64,000 bases of DNA from Thozetella sp. PMI_491 (taxonomy: Eukaryota; Ascomycota; Sordariomycetes; Chaetosphaeriales; Chaetosphaeriaceae), in NCBI GenBank assembly GCA_021432635.1, contig MU270093.1, forward strand, positions 186,001 to 250,000, in the 5' to 3' direction. Of the stretch, positions 23,196 through 35,887 are shown in pieces. Below the pieces are notes generated by a model that had not been told where the DNA came from, searched no databases, and saw only the letters and a list, made by a program, of their open reading frames with translations. Within the stretch, counting starts at the first letter, position 1; each line of letters opens with the position of its first letter. The translations under genes and the position numbers were made by a program.

Positions 23196-25860
23196 ATGAC
23201 GAATCCGTTCCAGCAGGGAGGCAGCGGAGGCTTCTTCGACAACGATTACACCTCGACCGGCCTGCCGGCTCCGATCGGCCAGCGTCGGTGGTCTTCGTAC
23301 GGATCGATGGTGTCGGGCGCCGCCGCCCTCTCGGCCGCTCGCAACTCTCGTACCAGCGGCTTCTCGCACCTCCTCAACCCTTCCCCCGACGAAGTCCCCT
23401 CGAACAACAACCTCTACTCGACCGGCAGGTATCAGGACTACACAGGCGGGTCCGGCCGGACAGACGCCGCCGGCGGTGATCACGCGGGCTGGGCGCCCCG
23501 CGTCTCATCGAGCTTACCGAGCTTCTCGAGGGCATTCGAAATGTTTACGAACAAAGATCCGCTCACCCTGGACGGCGACGACTTCAGCGCCGGCTTGGGC
23601 TACCCCGGCAACTTTATCTTGCCGTCGTATCTGCGGGGATCGGTCTATCTCAACAAGCTCCAGGAGCAGCACCGGGCAAAGATATTGGCGCATCGGGAGA
23701 GCCAGACGCAGGGAGCGCCCCAGTCTGGAAGTTTACAAAGCAATGGGAACGGCCTCAGTTTACACGGCAAGTTGCCACCGGCGCACCGAGGGGGTTCGTT
23801 CGAGCTGATCGGGAAGACTTTCCCGCTGGAGGGTGACGAGGACTTTCCCAGCCCGCTACCGTCCAAGTGGAACAAGGATGATAAGAGTGCCAACTTAGAG
23901 GTCCTCGGCGAGGGCTTCGAAGTGAAGCACACCGGCAGTCGCGGCTCGGGCGATCGGGACCACGAGGCATGTGCGATACGCGCCGACCACTATATGCCGT
24001 CGCAGTGTGGCGTCTATTACTTTGAGGTCATCATCCTCAACAGGAAACGAGACGAGTAAGTGGCTGCTTGCAGCGTGCCTTCCCCGTGAGCGCGAGAGAG
24101 ACGGACGAACTGACATGAACGGACCGACAGGTCGATGATCGGGATCGGCTTCTCCAGCAAGACTGTCTCATTATCGAGAGCTCCGGGTTGGGAGCCCGAA
24201 TCCTGGGGCTATCACGGAGACGATGGTCACTGCTTTGCTGCGCAGACAGTCGGCAAGTCCTACGGCCCTAAGTTCGGCCCCGGCGATACGGTTGGATGCC
24301 TGGTCAACTTCCGCTTAGGACAGGCGCTCTTTACAAGAAATGGCATTGAGCTACGTACGTCTATCTCATTCTTTTTCGTCCCTCGCGTCTCTCGTCCTCC
24401 TTGGTAGGGACTCGAGTGCTCCCCTACATTCGAGTCGTTATGTCATGAGTAGAAATGCGCCGAGCACTTTGGCTAGCATCACGGCACTTGAATGACTCTC
24501 AATATCATACCCTCTCCCCCACCCCGCCGGACTTTCACTCTCACCGCGTCGTCTTGTCCGCTGCGACTAACTGACCATGCCTGCATAGCGATCGCTTTCC
24601 GAGACGTTAATTTCAGGGACGTTAAGGGCAAACTCTATCCTACCGTCGGACTGAAGAGACCCGGCGACCACGTCTTTGTTAATTTTGGCCAACTACCATT
24701 TCAGTACGATATCGACCGCTACGTCAAGGTATGTTCCTATAACTTGATTGCACTCTTATCTCGGGCAACTCCATTCCACGTTCCTTCCTTCCAGGCACAC
24801 CCCATGCTTTCCGGCTGAGTAGCAGCCGTGGCATCCTTTCCGCAAGCTGCTAGATGCTACGAGTAAGATGCTGATTTTGTATGACCATCACCAGATGCAA
24901 CAGCAAAAAATCGAGCAAGAGATAAATGAGACGGACACTTCCTTCTTGGCTCCCGGCCTTAAGGAGCATGAACTTGTTGAACAACTTGTCCTCCAGTTCC
25001 TCCAGCACGATGGTTACGTCGAGACGGCCCGTGCCTTTGCCGAGGAGCTGCGCGATGTTAAGATGGCGTTACGTCAGGACCCTCACGAAGAAATACCGGG
25101 CATCAACATCAAAGACGACGAGGATGCGCGTAACCGGCAACGCATCCGCCGCGCGATCCTTGAGGGTGATGTCGACAAGGCGCTAAAGTACACCAACTCG
25201 TACTACCCCCAGGTCCTTAAAGAGAATGAACAGGTTTACTTTCGCCTACGTTGTCGCAAGTTCGTCGAGATGATCCGCAAGGACGCTGAGCTCAACCTGC
25301 TCGTGGAGCAGCGCGCCGCTAAGGCACGCAGCGCTGCGGCTACTGGCGACCTCGATGAGATCATGCTGGAGGCGGACGGAAGCGCGTACGACGATCAGAT
25401 GGATACAGATGCTGAGGTTAGCAAGTTGCTCCAGGAAGCACTCGAGTACGGCCAAGAGCTCCGTAACGAGTTCGGAAAGGACAGGCGCAAGGAGGTGACG
25501 GCGCATCTCGAGGAAATATTCGCGCTGATGGCATATCAAAACCCATTGAAGGAGAAAGAGGTTAAACACCTGCTGGATCGCAGCGGGCGTGTCGCTGTGG
25601 CCGAGGAGCTCAACTCGGCCATCTTACGTAAGTTGATGATGCTCCTTCTACCTTGTCTCGATCCCGCCGTGCGAATGATCAACCGCTGACTGGTGTCCAA
25701 CTGGATAGGGTCACTCGGCAAGTCCTCACGCTCCGCGCTGGAGAACATGTACGCTCAAACGGTCGTGCTCCTCGAGATGCTGCGAGAGGACGGAGGTCCC
25801 GGCGCATTCGTCGACGTGCAGCAAATCATCGACCGCATTCCCAAGGCTAACTTGGACTGA
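23196..25860 (+). CDS. GID1: Gid1/Vid30 (RanBPM-type) GID/CTLH E3 ligase subunit
   Basis: Predicted 703-residue protein. Five exons: 23196-24058, 24131-24354, 24589-24728, 24895-25627 and 25709-25860; donors GTAAGT, GTACGT, GTATGT and GTAAGT, acceptors ACAG, ATAG, CCAG and ATAG, all preserving frame. The first 240 residues or so are low-complexity. A SPRY domain follows (about 245-410: GVYYFEVIIL, MIGIGFSS, PGWEPESWGYHGDDGH, YGPKFGPGDTVGC, FTRNG). Then come LisH (about 432-460: HELVEQLVLQFLQHDGY), CTLH (about 497-550: ILEGDVDKALKYTNSYYP) and a CRA-type helical end. This order defines RanBPM/RanBP9 and yeast Vid30/Gid1, scaffold and substrate-receptor-binding subunits of the GID ubiquitin ligase that degrades gluconeogenic enzymes. 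Exact function here is by homology. Confidence 0.95.
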
Positions 25861-27452
25861 GCTGCCCCCCCCACTCGAACTACCTCTCCGCACTCCACTC
25901 TTCCTGTCTCTGTTTCGGTTCTCCTCCCTTCATGAACAACAGTCTTGCACATAGTACTACATTGGTGGCGTTTTCTTCGGCTCTGGTTGACTGCTAAGGT
26001 GGCTTGGTCGGCACCATGGACAGGGGATCGGGTTACTCACTCCGGCCGGTTATGGCATCTTGCACTTCCTATCATGTCCTCTTGTTCTCATTTTCCCTTT
26101 GTTCACTCCCTCTCCTGCGAGAGCCGCCTCTTAGGGGCCTACGACGTCGACGGCACAGTTTCGGCGAGGACGGAATGCCTTTGACATATCATAACTGGGA
26201 AGCATGCCTGCGAATCGAGGTACCCAGGTCGGGAGGATTTGCTCTCTGCACAGCCCTAGCCCCCCTTCTTTGCTTATTTTGTTCCTTTTGCAGTCGCCAC
26301 CAATCTCGTCACCTTTTCAGGCCTAAGGGGGAGTTTGATTTAGATGGCAGGCACATAATCCGGCAGTGAATGCAGCGGGCCCGGCTGGACTGATTAGGGG
26401 ATGTCTGCGGTCAGGGGCAGCACAGGCGGTGGCGGTGTGTTCTCGGAAGGCCGGGCCTCGCACCGGTCCTCTCATGTTGCGTTGTTGGCCCTCACAAGAG
26501 GTGTACGGAGCCTTTTGGTCATTTATCTGGCTTGCAACCCGGCAGACTTCCTCGAAGTCCAGATTGCCATGACTAGGGAAGGGCCGTTTGTCATATAGGT
26601 AGCTGGCCCCTTGCTACGAATAGAAGGCCCTGAAAGCATATATGCAATGATTCTCGTATCGATGCCAGTGTGTCTGAGATTTGCTACGTCTCGAGCTCAG
26701 CGTTCGGCCGGTTCGACCGCGAGCCTCCCTTGCCTTCCAACCTCACTGGGAGGCTCCATGCATACAGCGCTAGAAAGTCTTTGATGAGTGAAGTTGTTGG
26801 CTCTAGGCCTTTATTCTAGATGCTCGAAATGGTATTCCCCCCAACTCCCCGTAATCAACAGTTTTTTACACTCCTTATAATTATACAGGGAAAGTCTAAC
26901 ATGACGTACGATGCACGTCTCTTTCCACCCTCTAGTTATCCATGAAATCTAGCATGGTTGGGCAGATATATCAGCTGGTCGACGAATGGCCCCAGTGTAT
27001 GCGACACTGCTTCCTGCTTCTAGGCCATCTCTAGACGCCCACGTATGCTGCCTTCTAGTACGACGACCTCGAGAATATGTCGTAATAGATACCCACACAG
27101 TGTGTCTAATTCGTTCGTGGGGTGATGGGCAGGCCATGATCCATCGTCGCCACGGACCTTCACGGTCGCAATACAACTGTATTTCTGACTCCTTGTCTCG
27201 TCTCTGCTGGGGGCCATGGGATCCAAGTCTCCTTGAGCGTGGTGTCAGGCTGGAACTGGATGGGGAGAGGCAGTATCCACAGCTCGTAACCAGTATTGGC
27301 GCCATTTAGTAGACACGCCACGGCTTGTCCTTTGGCCAAGGTATTACTAGCCAAGTAAGCAGCTGGTTTCGACATCACTCGCCATCCGGCACAATGCTGA
27401 GATGAGCATTTCGGGGCCGGGCAGTCATGGCCAAAGCTGGAGCTTCGTCGAG
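25861..27452. other. intergenic region between convergent genes
   Basis: About 1.6 kb between the Gid1-like and metaxin-like stop codons. It likely holds 3' untranslated sequence of both. No domain-bearing frame or RNA gene was seen. Confidence 0.45.
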
Positions 27453-28464
27453 CTAAGTGAGGGAAGCTGCTGCCCAGGAATCGCTCAAGTCTGGTTCCGG
27501 CAGCAGGACGTTCCAGAGCCGCCGTTGATGCTCGCACAACTTTTCGGCTCCGGCGCTGGCCTCCTTCAAGCCGACGGGCTTGGCGTTTTCATCCGGCCAG
27601 AGCGAATGCCTCCCTCCCGGCATTAGAAGCCCCATGTAGGCGAAGACGCTGGCGTCGAACAGGGTGGGCGCCTCGGCGTCCCAAAACCACTGGCTGCGGC
27701 TGGACTGCAGCAGCGTCTCAAGAGCCGCCAATGCATCCCGAGCCTCCGCGTAGAGCTGGCCTGCGTCGATAGTCGCCGCGCCTGGGGTGGACTTGAGTAT
27801 CTCGGCTTCCGCTGCCCGGCGCAGCTGCCGCAAGAGGGCGACCTGGATGGGGAACGCGGAAGACGTCGGAGTGATGTAAAGCTGTCTCAGCAGCTCGGTG
27901 CTCGCGGGCTCTATGTAGAGCGTATAGAGATATAGCTTCCGGACCGGTCCGTCGAGGAGGGACTGGTAGGCATCCTGCCTGAGGTGGTTGATCTCAGGGA
28001 CCTTGTTAGGGCCGTGACGCGCGGCGTAGTCGTAGAGCTTGCTGGATGCGAAGGCCTCTGCCGGCTGAAGATAGCTAGCGCGCGGGGCGATGAGGAATGG
28101 CAGCGATCCGGTCGGGGAGGCATGGTTCGTCGAGGGTACGACCTTGAACTCGACGGCGGCGAGTTTGAGATACAGCTACGGGTCCTCGCGGTTAGACAGG
28201 CCACGGGTTGCGCCAGAGGGAATTGGCTGATGGCTGGGTAGGAACGAGACGTACCTGCCACTTTAGGCAGCTCGGATTGAAGCTGGGAAAGCCAAGATGC
28301 TCGTCTTGGTCGCGTGCGAACACATACAAGGTCGGCTCGCGGCTGAGGGCGGGAGATCGGGCCGGCAGCTCGTTCGGGGGATAGGTTATGAGAGGAAATG
28401 CGTCAAAGAGGCGCTGGAGGAAGCCTGGAATGCGTGGCATCCAGGGTTCCCGCGGCTCCGACAT
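27453..28464 (-). CDS. metaxin / Sam37 (Tom37)-like outer mitochondrial membrane protein
   Basis: Predicted 310-residue protein. Exons 28255-28464 and 27453-28175; the intron has a GTACGT donor, a CTAAC branch site and a GTAG acceptor, and the frame is continuous through the second exon. The N-terminal half resembles the thioredoxin-like part of metaxins: TLYVFARDQDEHLGFPSFNPSCLKWQ (shown in part), LYLKLAAVEFKVVPS, GSLPFLI. The C-terminal half is GST-C-like (ALETLLQSSRSQWFWDAEAPTLFDASVFAYMG, shown in part). In fungi Sam37 works in the SAM complex that inserts beta-barrel proteins. No clear C-terminal membrane anchor is visible, so the last exon could be missing or the protein may be peripheral. 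ATG 28464 (MSEPREPW) is chosen; no upstream in-frame ATG was found. Confidence 0.8.
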
Positions 28465-31400
28465 GGTGGTACGCTTAGCGTTGAGGCTCCGGCGTGGAGG
28501 GGGGTGGTGGTGGTGGTGGTGGTGAACCTTCTGCTCGGTCGAGCAGGCTACGCGCTCCGGCTCGAGATTTCGCAGCGGCAAGGACGTCACGGTGGAGTTT
28601 TTGGCGCCGGAGCTTGCCGTGCTGCGAAGCCGGGCCGCCGGCCGAGGTTGTCCCGGACATGCGGAGGGTACCTGCCTTATTCACCCTCCGTTACAGTAGA
28701 CATGCAACTCTACAAAGTAAGTTACTGTAGCAGTAGAAGCGATGTTGCATTTCAATGTCGCTTTTTCTGAGAAATGCCGTCCACAGGCAAAAGACATCGA
28801 GTCATGTAGTTTCAATCATCTTCATCCGGCAATACTGCTTCTCCCCTACGGTTTGTCCGACGGAGACGCCAGCCTCAATTTGTGGCCGTGGGACTGTGCC
28901 TATCGTTGGTTGGTCCTTGACGCTTGACCATTTTCTTTATGGCTTCCAAGGCTTATTCTGCACGGCGATTTACCTGTAGTCTTTTTGTCCTACCATGCCC
29001 CCAATTTGGCATCGTATCCCGAGATCTCTTCTGCCTCTACCCCCTTCGGAACATCCTCGCTGAACACCTTTTTTTCCCAAGTGCTTAAGCGAACCAACAT
29101 GCAAGTTCAGCTGGCTTCGTCAAAGGAGCGACTCCTACACCTGCAAGCACCAGCCGGGCTGCAAGTGCCTGGCGAAGGGGAAGGAGGGGGAGGGGGAGTT
29201 AAAATTTGCGCATCCCACGCCACGGCTGGGTCGAATGGCGCCAGTAAGCTGCCGATTGCGAGATAGCCGGAAAAGAGTTCTAGAGCTCTCTCCACAGATG
29301 GGTACCGGTAGCTAGCACACCGAGCGGGGGCTGTTGATGGCATTGCAAAGCCGAGACGGAATGGACGGGCCATCCATGCCGAGAAAGCTGCTGTGTGCAC
29401 CGAGTCGCTCAGCATTGAACTCGACATGAAAGTGGGGGGGGGGAAGCTGTTTGCTGCAGTGTTTACTTTCGGAGGGGCAGCCCCTGAGCGGCGCTATTAT
29501 CCCGGCAGATACAACACGACAGACAGGATGCTCACTCGTTGCTGTTGGTTATACCCAGCTACACGGCGGCATGAGGCTCTCTGCCCCATGCATCTCCGGT
29601 CTACTAAGGACCGTGTCTGCGCCTTTCAGATACTTGATGCCCGTAAGCTTCGTGTTTGATTGCGGTCCTCACTGATGTTTACGAGACGTCAGCCATCAGC
29701 AGAATAAGGCTCCTTTTTGGATCCTGCTGCCACCGCTTGTATTTGACGGTCCGTTGCGGCCCCGGAAAATTCTTCAGCTCCTCTAGGATCCCGAGGCGTG
29801 CCCCCGCAGCCGCCATCTCAAGCCGGCAGCCTACCGGCCATGCCCCGGGAGGCGTGGCCGGGGCGACGCTCCGTAAGGTGGGGGGAGGAGAGAGAAAAAA
29901 AAAGGTGCTTTTCAAAGATACTCCGTCGAGGTCCGTTAGCGCGGGGTGGAAGGGACCCACAAGGGTCCTCCTAGCCTACCCTGCCCATGACGAGGCCCTC
30001 TCCTACCCAGCTCCCCATAAAGGTGTGCATTACTTCGTACAGTAGTGCTGTACTCTATATGCTAGTATGCATTTGAAGGCCTGTCGGCCTGGAACCATGG
30101 CGTCCTGGTTGGCGCTCTAGGCCGCAGTATTGACAGGAAAAGAAGGGAGCGACTTCTAGAGCATCTCTTCCGGATCGAGAGATCCCTCGGACCGAGAGAT
30201 GGAGGCGGCGAGAAAGCCGAGATAGAGACAGGGAGAGAGAGAGAAGAGATAGCCCAAAGCGTTTCCCCGAATAATACCGCGCTCAGAGGGGCTTATCCAC
30301 TGACTGGTACATACGGCTATTGAGACCCGCGCTTAAATCTGGTTCGGCGGTCTGGCCGAGGAAATTAGGAGGCTCCGCTCCCTCGTCGCGAGTCGCGAGA
30401 ATCAATGCCGAAATAGTCCCGTCGGGTGTATGGGAGCAGCAGCTAAACAAGCTTGACAAGCAACCACTGACTCTCGACACTCTCTCTCTTGCTCTCCTTT
30501 GGTGCACATCGCCCAAATGGCGGTGGAGAGTTTGTTTTCAGTTCCGACTTGACCCGCGTCTCACGCCGCGCCCCGTTCTCCACGGTCGCTCAAGTTGCCT
30601 GATGGTGGACACTGGATTATTGCCATGAGATGCCGTTGGTCGACGTGGTCGTATGTTTTCGCTGTTGCTCGGCCGGCTACTACATTGAACTATGCCCTGC
30701 CGCCGCTGCGACTGAGGATTGTCGTAGCCGAGCGAGTGCGCTAGCGATATTGCCTTCGCGGCGTTCTGGGGTGGAAAATTCTTTTCCGGATTGGCAACTC
30801 CAACCACCCGGCCGAGCGAGCGAGTGTGAGAGCAGGCGCCGCGAATCCACGATAAGCCCGCGGCCAATTTTCGTGTTGGCAGGGGTGGAAGGACGACTAG
30901 CGGCACCGAGCATTGGGTTCGGTGGGATATCAAACTTGCACTATCGGGAGAAGCTAAGCTAAACCGTAGCCTGGCTCTAGGTATATTTTCTTCCCACGTG
31001 AAAGCAGGCCGACTCGTCTGGATGGGGGGCCGGGAACCCCAAACGGCGGCGGAAGTCGGCGTGTCGAGCAAGACGGCGCAGAAACGCTCGCCTCTCTGCC
31101 TTGGGGCTGGCTTCCGCGTCCGGCAGGAGTGTCATATCGCTGCAGGTGCGAATCCAATGCTCAGCCATCAGCCCATCCCAGCAGCATCCTGCGGCCGGTG
31201 ATGCTCATGTCGACGGGGGGTGCAGCGACTTGGCCCCCCGGGCCTGTCCAGTTGGTCCATGTCGATATTGGACCCCCCGAAAGTCTGTCCATCCATGGAC
31301 CACCACCCCGATACGCCTCAGGGAACACCGCCGAGAATGTGGGGGATCAGGCTTCCCCCACGCTAGACCACGTCCGGACGAGCCGCAACGTGACGCACCA

Positions 31401-32608
31401 GAGGAGGACGCACTGTCGGCGAGGACCCTGCTGGTACCTCGGAAAACCGGGGACAGGTCGGGAAAACGGCCAGTCTCACACCAGGGCGGCCCCGCGGGTG
31501 GGTTTCCGGCAAGTCTCGCCCAGGTACTCTGGCGCTCCATGAGTCGAGCTGGGGGCGGCGGTCGGGACTGTGTGCAATTGGGGGAGGACCACGGTTATGA
31601 CGCTGGGCTGGTGCGCTCGCCGTTTGTCCAGGACGTGTAGCCGCCGTGGGGAACGCTGGGGAGGGGATCCATCCTGACCCCCGAGCCGAAGAGGTTGCGT
31701 CAAGAAGGACCGTTTGCCTCGTGCCGACGATCTAAGTTGGTTTCCTGCCTTGTGCTTTCCCCCCTTTGCTGAATGCGATCGATCGTCCTCATAATCACGG
31801 ACGCCCCTTCCCCATCCTCCCCCATCAGCCCTAGTATCTTCTTCCTCTCTTAGTCCTCGTCCTCCTCCACCTTCCTCCAACTACTCGGTCGCACACATTG
31901 CCCTGATAGCCGACGCAACCCCCTCTCCTCCCCCAGTCTGCCTCGTGCTACCACCATCCCACCCTCCAGACGACCGAAGAGAGAAAGCTGGCATCTCGCC
32001 TGACCGGCGCCTGTCTCACATCGGCGCCTCCTTGAGATCGCTCGCCTCGCAGCTCCACTGCGCTGACCGATCATTGCTTGTGACCAAAAGGCCAAGAAGA
32101 AGCAAGGGTGTCCGTCCGAAAGAGTCGGCCAGCAGCCAAAGACCCAGCATAAACTGCGGCGTCCCTCCCGCGCCCTGTCCAAATACTTATTACCACATAT
32201 TGGCCCTTGTTTTAGCCGGCTCGTCCTGAGGCTACCTGGCATCTGCAGAAAGCACCATATATCGCGACCGCTGCGCATGATCGAGACACTCTCGATAACC
32301 ATCCAGACACCGTTTCTGGCTTTGTGATACAGCGAGCCGCCGGGTTTACCGAGGCAAGACAAAGGCAAACAGTTAATCCACCACCCCTGGTCGGCCGTTA
32401 TCACAAGCCAGCCGAAGGGAGGAAGAGGCAAGGCACTGGACAACAAGAGAGAGAAAACAGGGAGAGCAAAAAGCTATATTGCCAGCACCGGCTCATAATC
32501 GAGCCCGTGTCTTCTTTTTTTTCCCAACTTCGCAAAAACACCCATCTGCCTACCGGCCCTGTTTGTATTCCACGATCGCCCACGAAGTCCTCATTCTCCG
32601 TACACACA
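28465..32608. other. 4.1 kb spacer, leader of the small-protein gene at its right end
   Basis: A GGT trinucleotide run (28503-28523) lies in the leader of the metaxin-like gene and would read as poly-His in the minus-strand frame, but no ATG precedes it. A ten-G run is at 29434-29443. No coding frame is supported. About 31.8-32.6 kb is C/T-rich and probably promoter and leader of the 72-residue gene. Confidence 0.45.
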
Positions 32609-32827
32609 ATGAACGCCCCAATCTCGTCCACCTCATCCCAGCAGTCCTCGGCTCTGTCCTCACAGCAGCAGTCGCCGGTGGCCAAATTTGTACCCCCTCA
32701 GCCCGTCCAGACCAAGACGCCGTCGACCGATGCATTCCTCAAGGACTTCACGCTCGTCGCCGAGGCCGCCAAGCGGGCGCAGATGGCGGTCTTGATGCGG
32801 GACATGGAGAGCTGCGGTCTGTCATAG
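32609..32827 (+). CDS. 72-residue conserved-looking fungal small protein
   Basis: Intronless frame starting at ATG 32609. The first 40 residues are Ser/Gln/Pro/Thr-rich and disordered-looking (MNAPISSTSSQQSS). The last 30 residues form a probable amphipathic helix: TDAFLKDFTLVAEAAKRAQ, then MAVLMRDMESCGL. That C-terminal block has the character of a selected sequence rather than chance, and I have the impression of having seen similar short proteins in other ascomycetes, but I cannot name a family. The same frame stays open upstream to about 32324 without an ATG. No signal peptide or membrane segment. Function unknown; the helix could be a binding module. It is isolated, with long spacers on both sides. 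Confidence 0.7.
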   Translation: MNAPISSTSSQQSSALSSQQQSPVAKFVPPQPVQTKTPSTDAFLKDFTLVAEAAKRAQMAVLMRDMESCGLS

Positions 32828-33895
32828 ACCAGCCGCTTTTCCCAGCACCTCTTTCTTTTCCCGCCGAGCTGGTGTGGGCCGATCATCCTCTCGGTATTTT
32901 GTGACCCTCTTTCAACGCTCCCGTCGATAAGACGGCACGCGATTGCTTCCCATTGGCCGCCCACAGCAATCCATTCTCTGGATCGCAGGCGCGCATACTG
33001 GCGGCGCGCAGCATACGCAACCACACAACTGGACACAAACTGTCTCTAACCGACTTGCCTGGATGAGGGTCCAATGGCCTTGGACGGCGGGACAAACCGA
33101 GAGGGGGCACACTATCTATCCTGCAGATGCAGACCCGGGAGCGGCTTTTGTCTTTTAATTCGCGGCGCATGTCGGTTCATCATCATCATCATCATCATCA
33201 TTACCGGGAGTATAGGAGGAATCGGACACTTTTTATGGCAGGTGTTTATCGGATGATCACTTAGCAATGGCCCTTTTCTTCCATGCCGCGACTCTATCAC
33301 TGTATGAATACCTATTTGCTTTTGTTTTTGGGAAGATTTCAATCACATCCGGACTGCGGGACCGCCATCACCGCCGTTCACCCACATCATAGACTTCCAG
33401 TGCAACGGGCTCGGAACTCGGGACTCGGAAATGGTTGGGCTAGTTGGGCTGCGAAGGAGAGAGGCCTTGGGAAATCTAGACCTGTCTGCTAGAACCTACC
33501 TAATGCGAAGACACGATTAACCTATGGATACAAGAGCCCCGCCCACTCACCCGTCCCTCTCTAGTGTGAAGCTACCCTCAACAAGCTGCCAAGGGACTAG
33601 CAAAGAAGGGCTGATAGGCAGACAAGAGATACCAAGCAGAGAGAAAAGAGAGGAAGCAGCTAGGGGCAAGCAGGTGGCTATGGTCAGGGCATATGGATCA
33701 ACACATTAGCTAGAGTATGCCTATGGATCCTACATAGCGTATGCTGCCGGCTGGAGAGCGGTATAGCCGCCTGCCAGCAGTCGGTCCAGTCCGTGGTCTG
33801 GCCAGTTCCACGACAAATGCGAGCCAGCCAGCCCAACCAGTTCCCGTTCCGGTGCATCGGTGCCTTGCTTGCGATACTGCTGGCCGGCCCTGCCA
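32828..33895. other. intergenic region with CAT microsatellite
   Basis: About 1.07 kb without a supported gene. A perfect CAT trinucleotide repeat of eight units lies at 33178-33201. The region should contain 3' ends of the small-protein gene and the short-chain dehydrogenase. Confidence 0.5.
33178..33201. repeat. (CAT)8 microsatellite
   Basis: Eight uninterrupted CAT units, outside any supported coding region, about 350 bp downstream of the 72-residue gene's stop. Likely length-polymorphic between isolates. Confidence 0.95.
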
Positions 33896-34821
33896 TCAAA
33901 TTTTAGCCATCAAGGACATGCCGCCGTCCAGTACCAACGTAGCCCCGTTGACGAAGGCCCCGGCCCGGCTCGACAGAAACATGCACGCCCCCGCCACGTC
34001 GCCCGGCGCACCGATGCGGCCGAGCGGGTTCACCCCCTTGATCTCGTCCTCATACAACCGCAGCGTCTCTGCCATCATCTTGCTGCGGAAGGGGCCGCAT
34101 GCCAAGGTGTTGCTGGTGACGCCGCGCGGTCCCAACTCGGTGGCCATGACGCGCGACAGGTGGTGCAGGCCGGCCTTGCTGGCACTGTAGGCATAATTGC
34201 CAAGCATGGGCACGCGGATGGCGTCGATGCTGCCGATGTGGATCACGCGGCCCGGGTCCGTCACGACGCCGCCCTCCGTGCTCGCCGCGCCGGCGGCCTC
34301 GAGCAGCGGCGTCAGCGCCTGCGTGAGGGTGAAGACGCGCTGCAGGTTGAGCGTGAGCAGCTTGGTCCAGGCGTGGTCCGGATAGGCGTCAAAGCTCTCG
34401 CCCCAGCTGGCGCCGCTGTTGTTGACCAGCACGTGCAGCCGGCCCTCGCGACGCTTGATCTCGTCGGCTAGCCTGAGGCACTCGTCGTGCTTGGACAGGT
34501 CCGCGGGCAGGGCCACAGCCGCACCTCCCTTGCCGAGGGCGTTGAGCTCGGCCGCCGCCGCCTCGCAGGCCTTGGCGTCGCGGGACGAGATGTAGACCTT
34601 GGCCCCGTTGGCGATGAAGCCCTCCGAGATCATGCGGCCGATGCCTTTGGCACCGCCGGTCACGAGGACGATCTTGCCCTAGTATCGGATGGTCAGCGAC
34701 CTGCGGGCCTGTGCCGGCTCAGCTACCAGCAGAAGGGGAGGGGAAAGGTGGTGACTGCCGAGGCAGACTCCGGTGTTTGCTCAGAACCCACCTTTACCCC
34801 AAATAGGGTTTCGGCGTCCAT
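33896..34821 (-). CDS. short-chain dehydrogenase/reductase (classical SDR, RhlG/FabG-like)
   Basis: Predicted 270-residue NAD(P)-dependent oxidoreductase. Exons 34792-34821 (ten codons, MDAETLFGVK) and 33896-34678; the intron has a GTGGGT donor, a CTGAC-type branch site and a CTAG acceptor. The cofactor motif TGGAKGIG is at residues 17-24, the NNSG motif at 96-99, catalytic Ser160 (HIGSID) and the YSASK pair Tyr174/Lys178. SSR at 41-43 in place of an acidic residue after beta-2 suggests NADP(H). The C-terminus LVLDGGMSLMAKI is typical of classical SDRs. Overall it resembles fungal proteins annotated as rhamnolipid-type 3-oxoacyl-ACP reductases; the substrate is not determined. It is divergent from the TPMT-family gene. 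Confidence 0.93.
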
Positions 34822-35887
34822 GGTTCGTTCTTTGCGTAGATTCCGGCACCCCCGGTTCAATTCAATCCCCGACTTGTTGTGCTGGCGACAAAGTTCCGAA
34901 GCGCCGGCCAAAGTTCCTTCCGGAAGAGCCAGAAGAGAGTTGGTGTCAGGATGTGCGTGTTGGTTGCTTGATCGCCCGAGCTGAAAGCCAATTAGTCGTT
35001 TTTAAACTAAGCTCATGCCAATGGCCCTAGCGTTGTTCCGGGACGCAATTCTTCACGGTTTGGTGGCAGAGCTGGGCTGCGCAATGTCGTCGTCCTGGAT
35101 GCTTCGTCCCAGTCTTCTTGGGGAATCTCGCCCGAGAAGAAGCCGAGGTCTGGAAGCTTGTGACCTTACGCATGCGGTGGAGCGAGCGAGGAATGAGCTA
35201 AAACCTGGGGTGAGCAACGGCAGACCCCTGACGATAAAAGTGGGGGGACTGGACTACTAAGCGTCAGCACTTGAGCAACTGGGAAGGAGCTGTCTATCTA
35301 CGCATATGCCTATGCACTTCTTCTATTCCCCTAGGGCAGGCACCTTGCGTAGTATATTCAGGCTTCAAGAAAGCAGGACTGTAAATTGGGCCATATTGAA
35401 GCGTGGCTAGGAGTTAGAAACACCTTTCGTCACGGGTGCGAGGGTGAGCACGAGACTAGAGAGCAGAGTTTACCTAGTTTAATCGGTGCTTACACCCAAT
35501 CGCTTCGGGAGGTTTACTGCTGCCCCGTAGCAATACATAGGGCGATGTCCCACTCTGCATCCCTCTTGGGAGATAAGTGCTCAGGCTATGCTCTGAGCTA
35601 GCGGGTCTCTACTCTGTCAGGCAGTGGCAACATCGTGGCTCTGTGGCCAGTGTGACAACCCCCCCCCCTTTTACTTTGCAAACAAGCGACTAGCCAATCA
35701 AGAAACCCTCGCCCTGTTTACTGATCATTCACAAAGCGCTGCTCAAATCCCACACTAGAGCGCATTTATACCCGCGCAGGCTCAATCCGAGCAGATCCCC
35801 CATCCTTCGCCGCCCACGTCCAGGCTGCGCAGCCATCCTTCTTCTCGCCTCAGCCAGACACCGTTGGTCCGCCAGAGAAACTCAGCG
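34822..35887. promoter_or_regulatory. divergent intergenic region, SDR / TPMT-family gene
   Basis: 1.07 kb between two divergent starts. A ten-C run is at 35659-35668, followed by a T/A-containing core with GCCAATC near 35694-35700 (CCAAT-box-like) and a TTTATA at 35764-35769 about 120 bp upstream of the TPMT-family ATG. No gene inside. Confidence 0.45.

Noticed and set aside
28503-28590. N-terminal extension with seven His in frame with the metaxin-like protein
   Set aside because: The frame is open, but there is no ATG upstream of the poly-His stretch, so it is probably leader sequence with a trinucleotide repeat.
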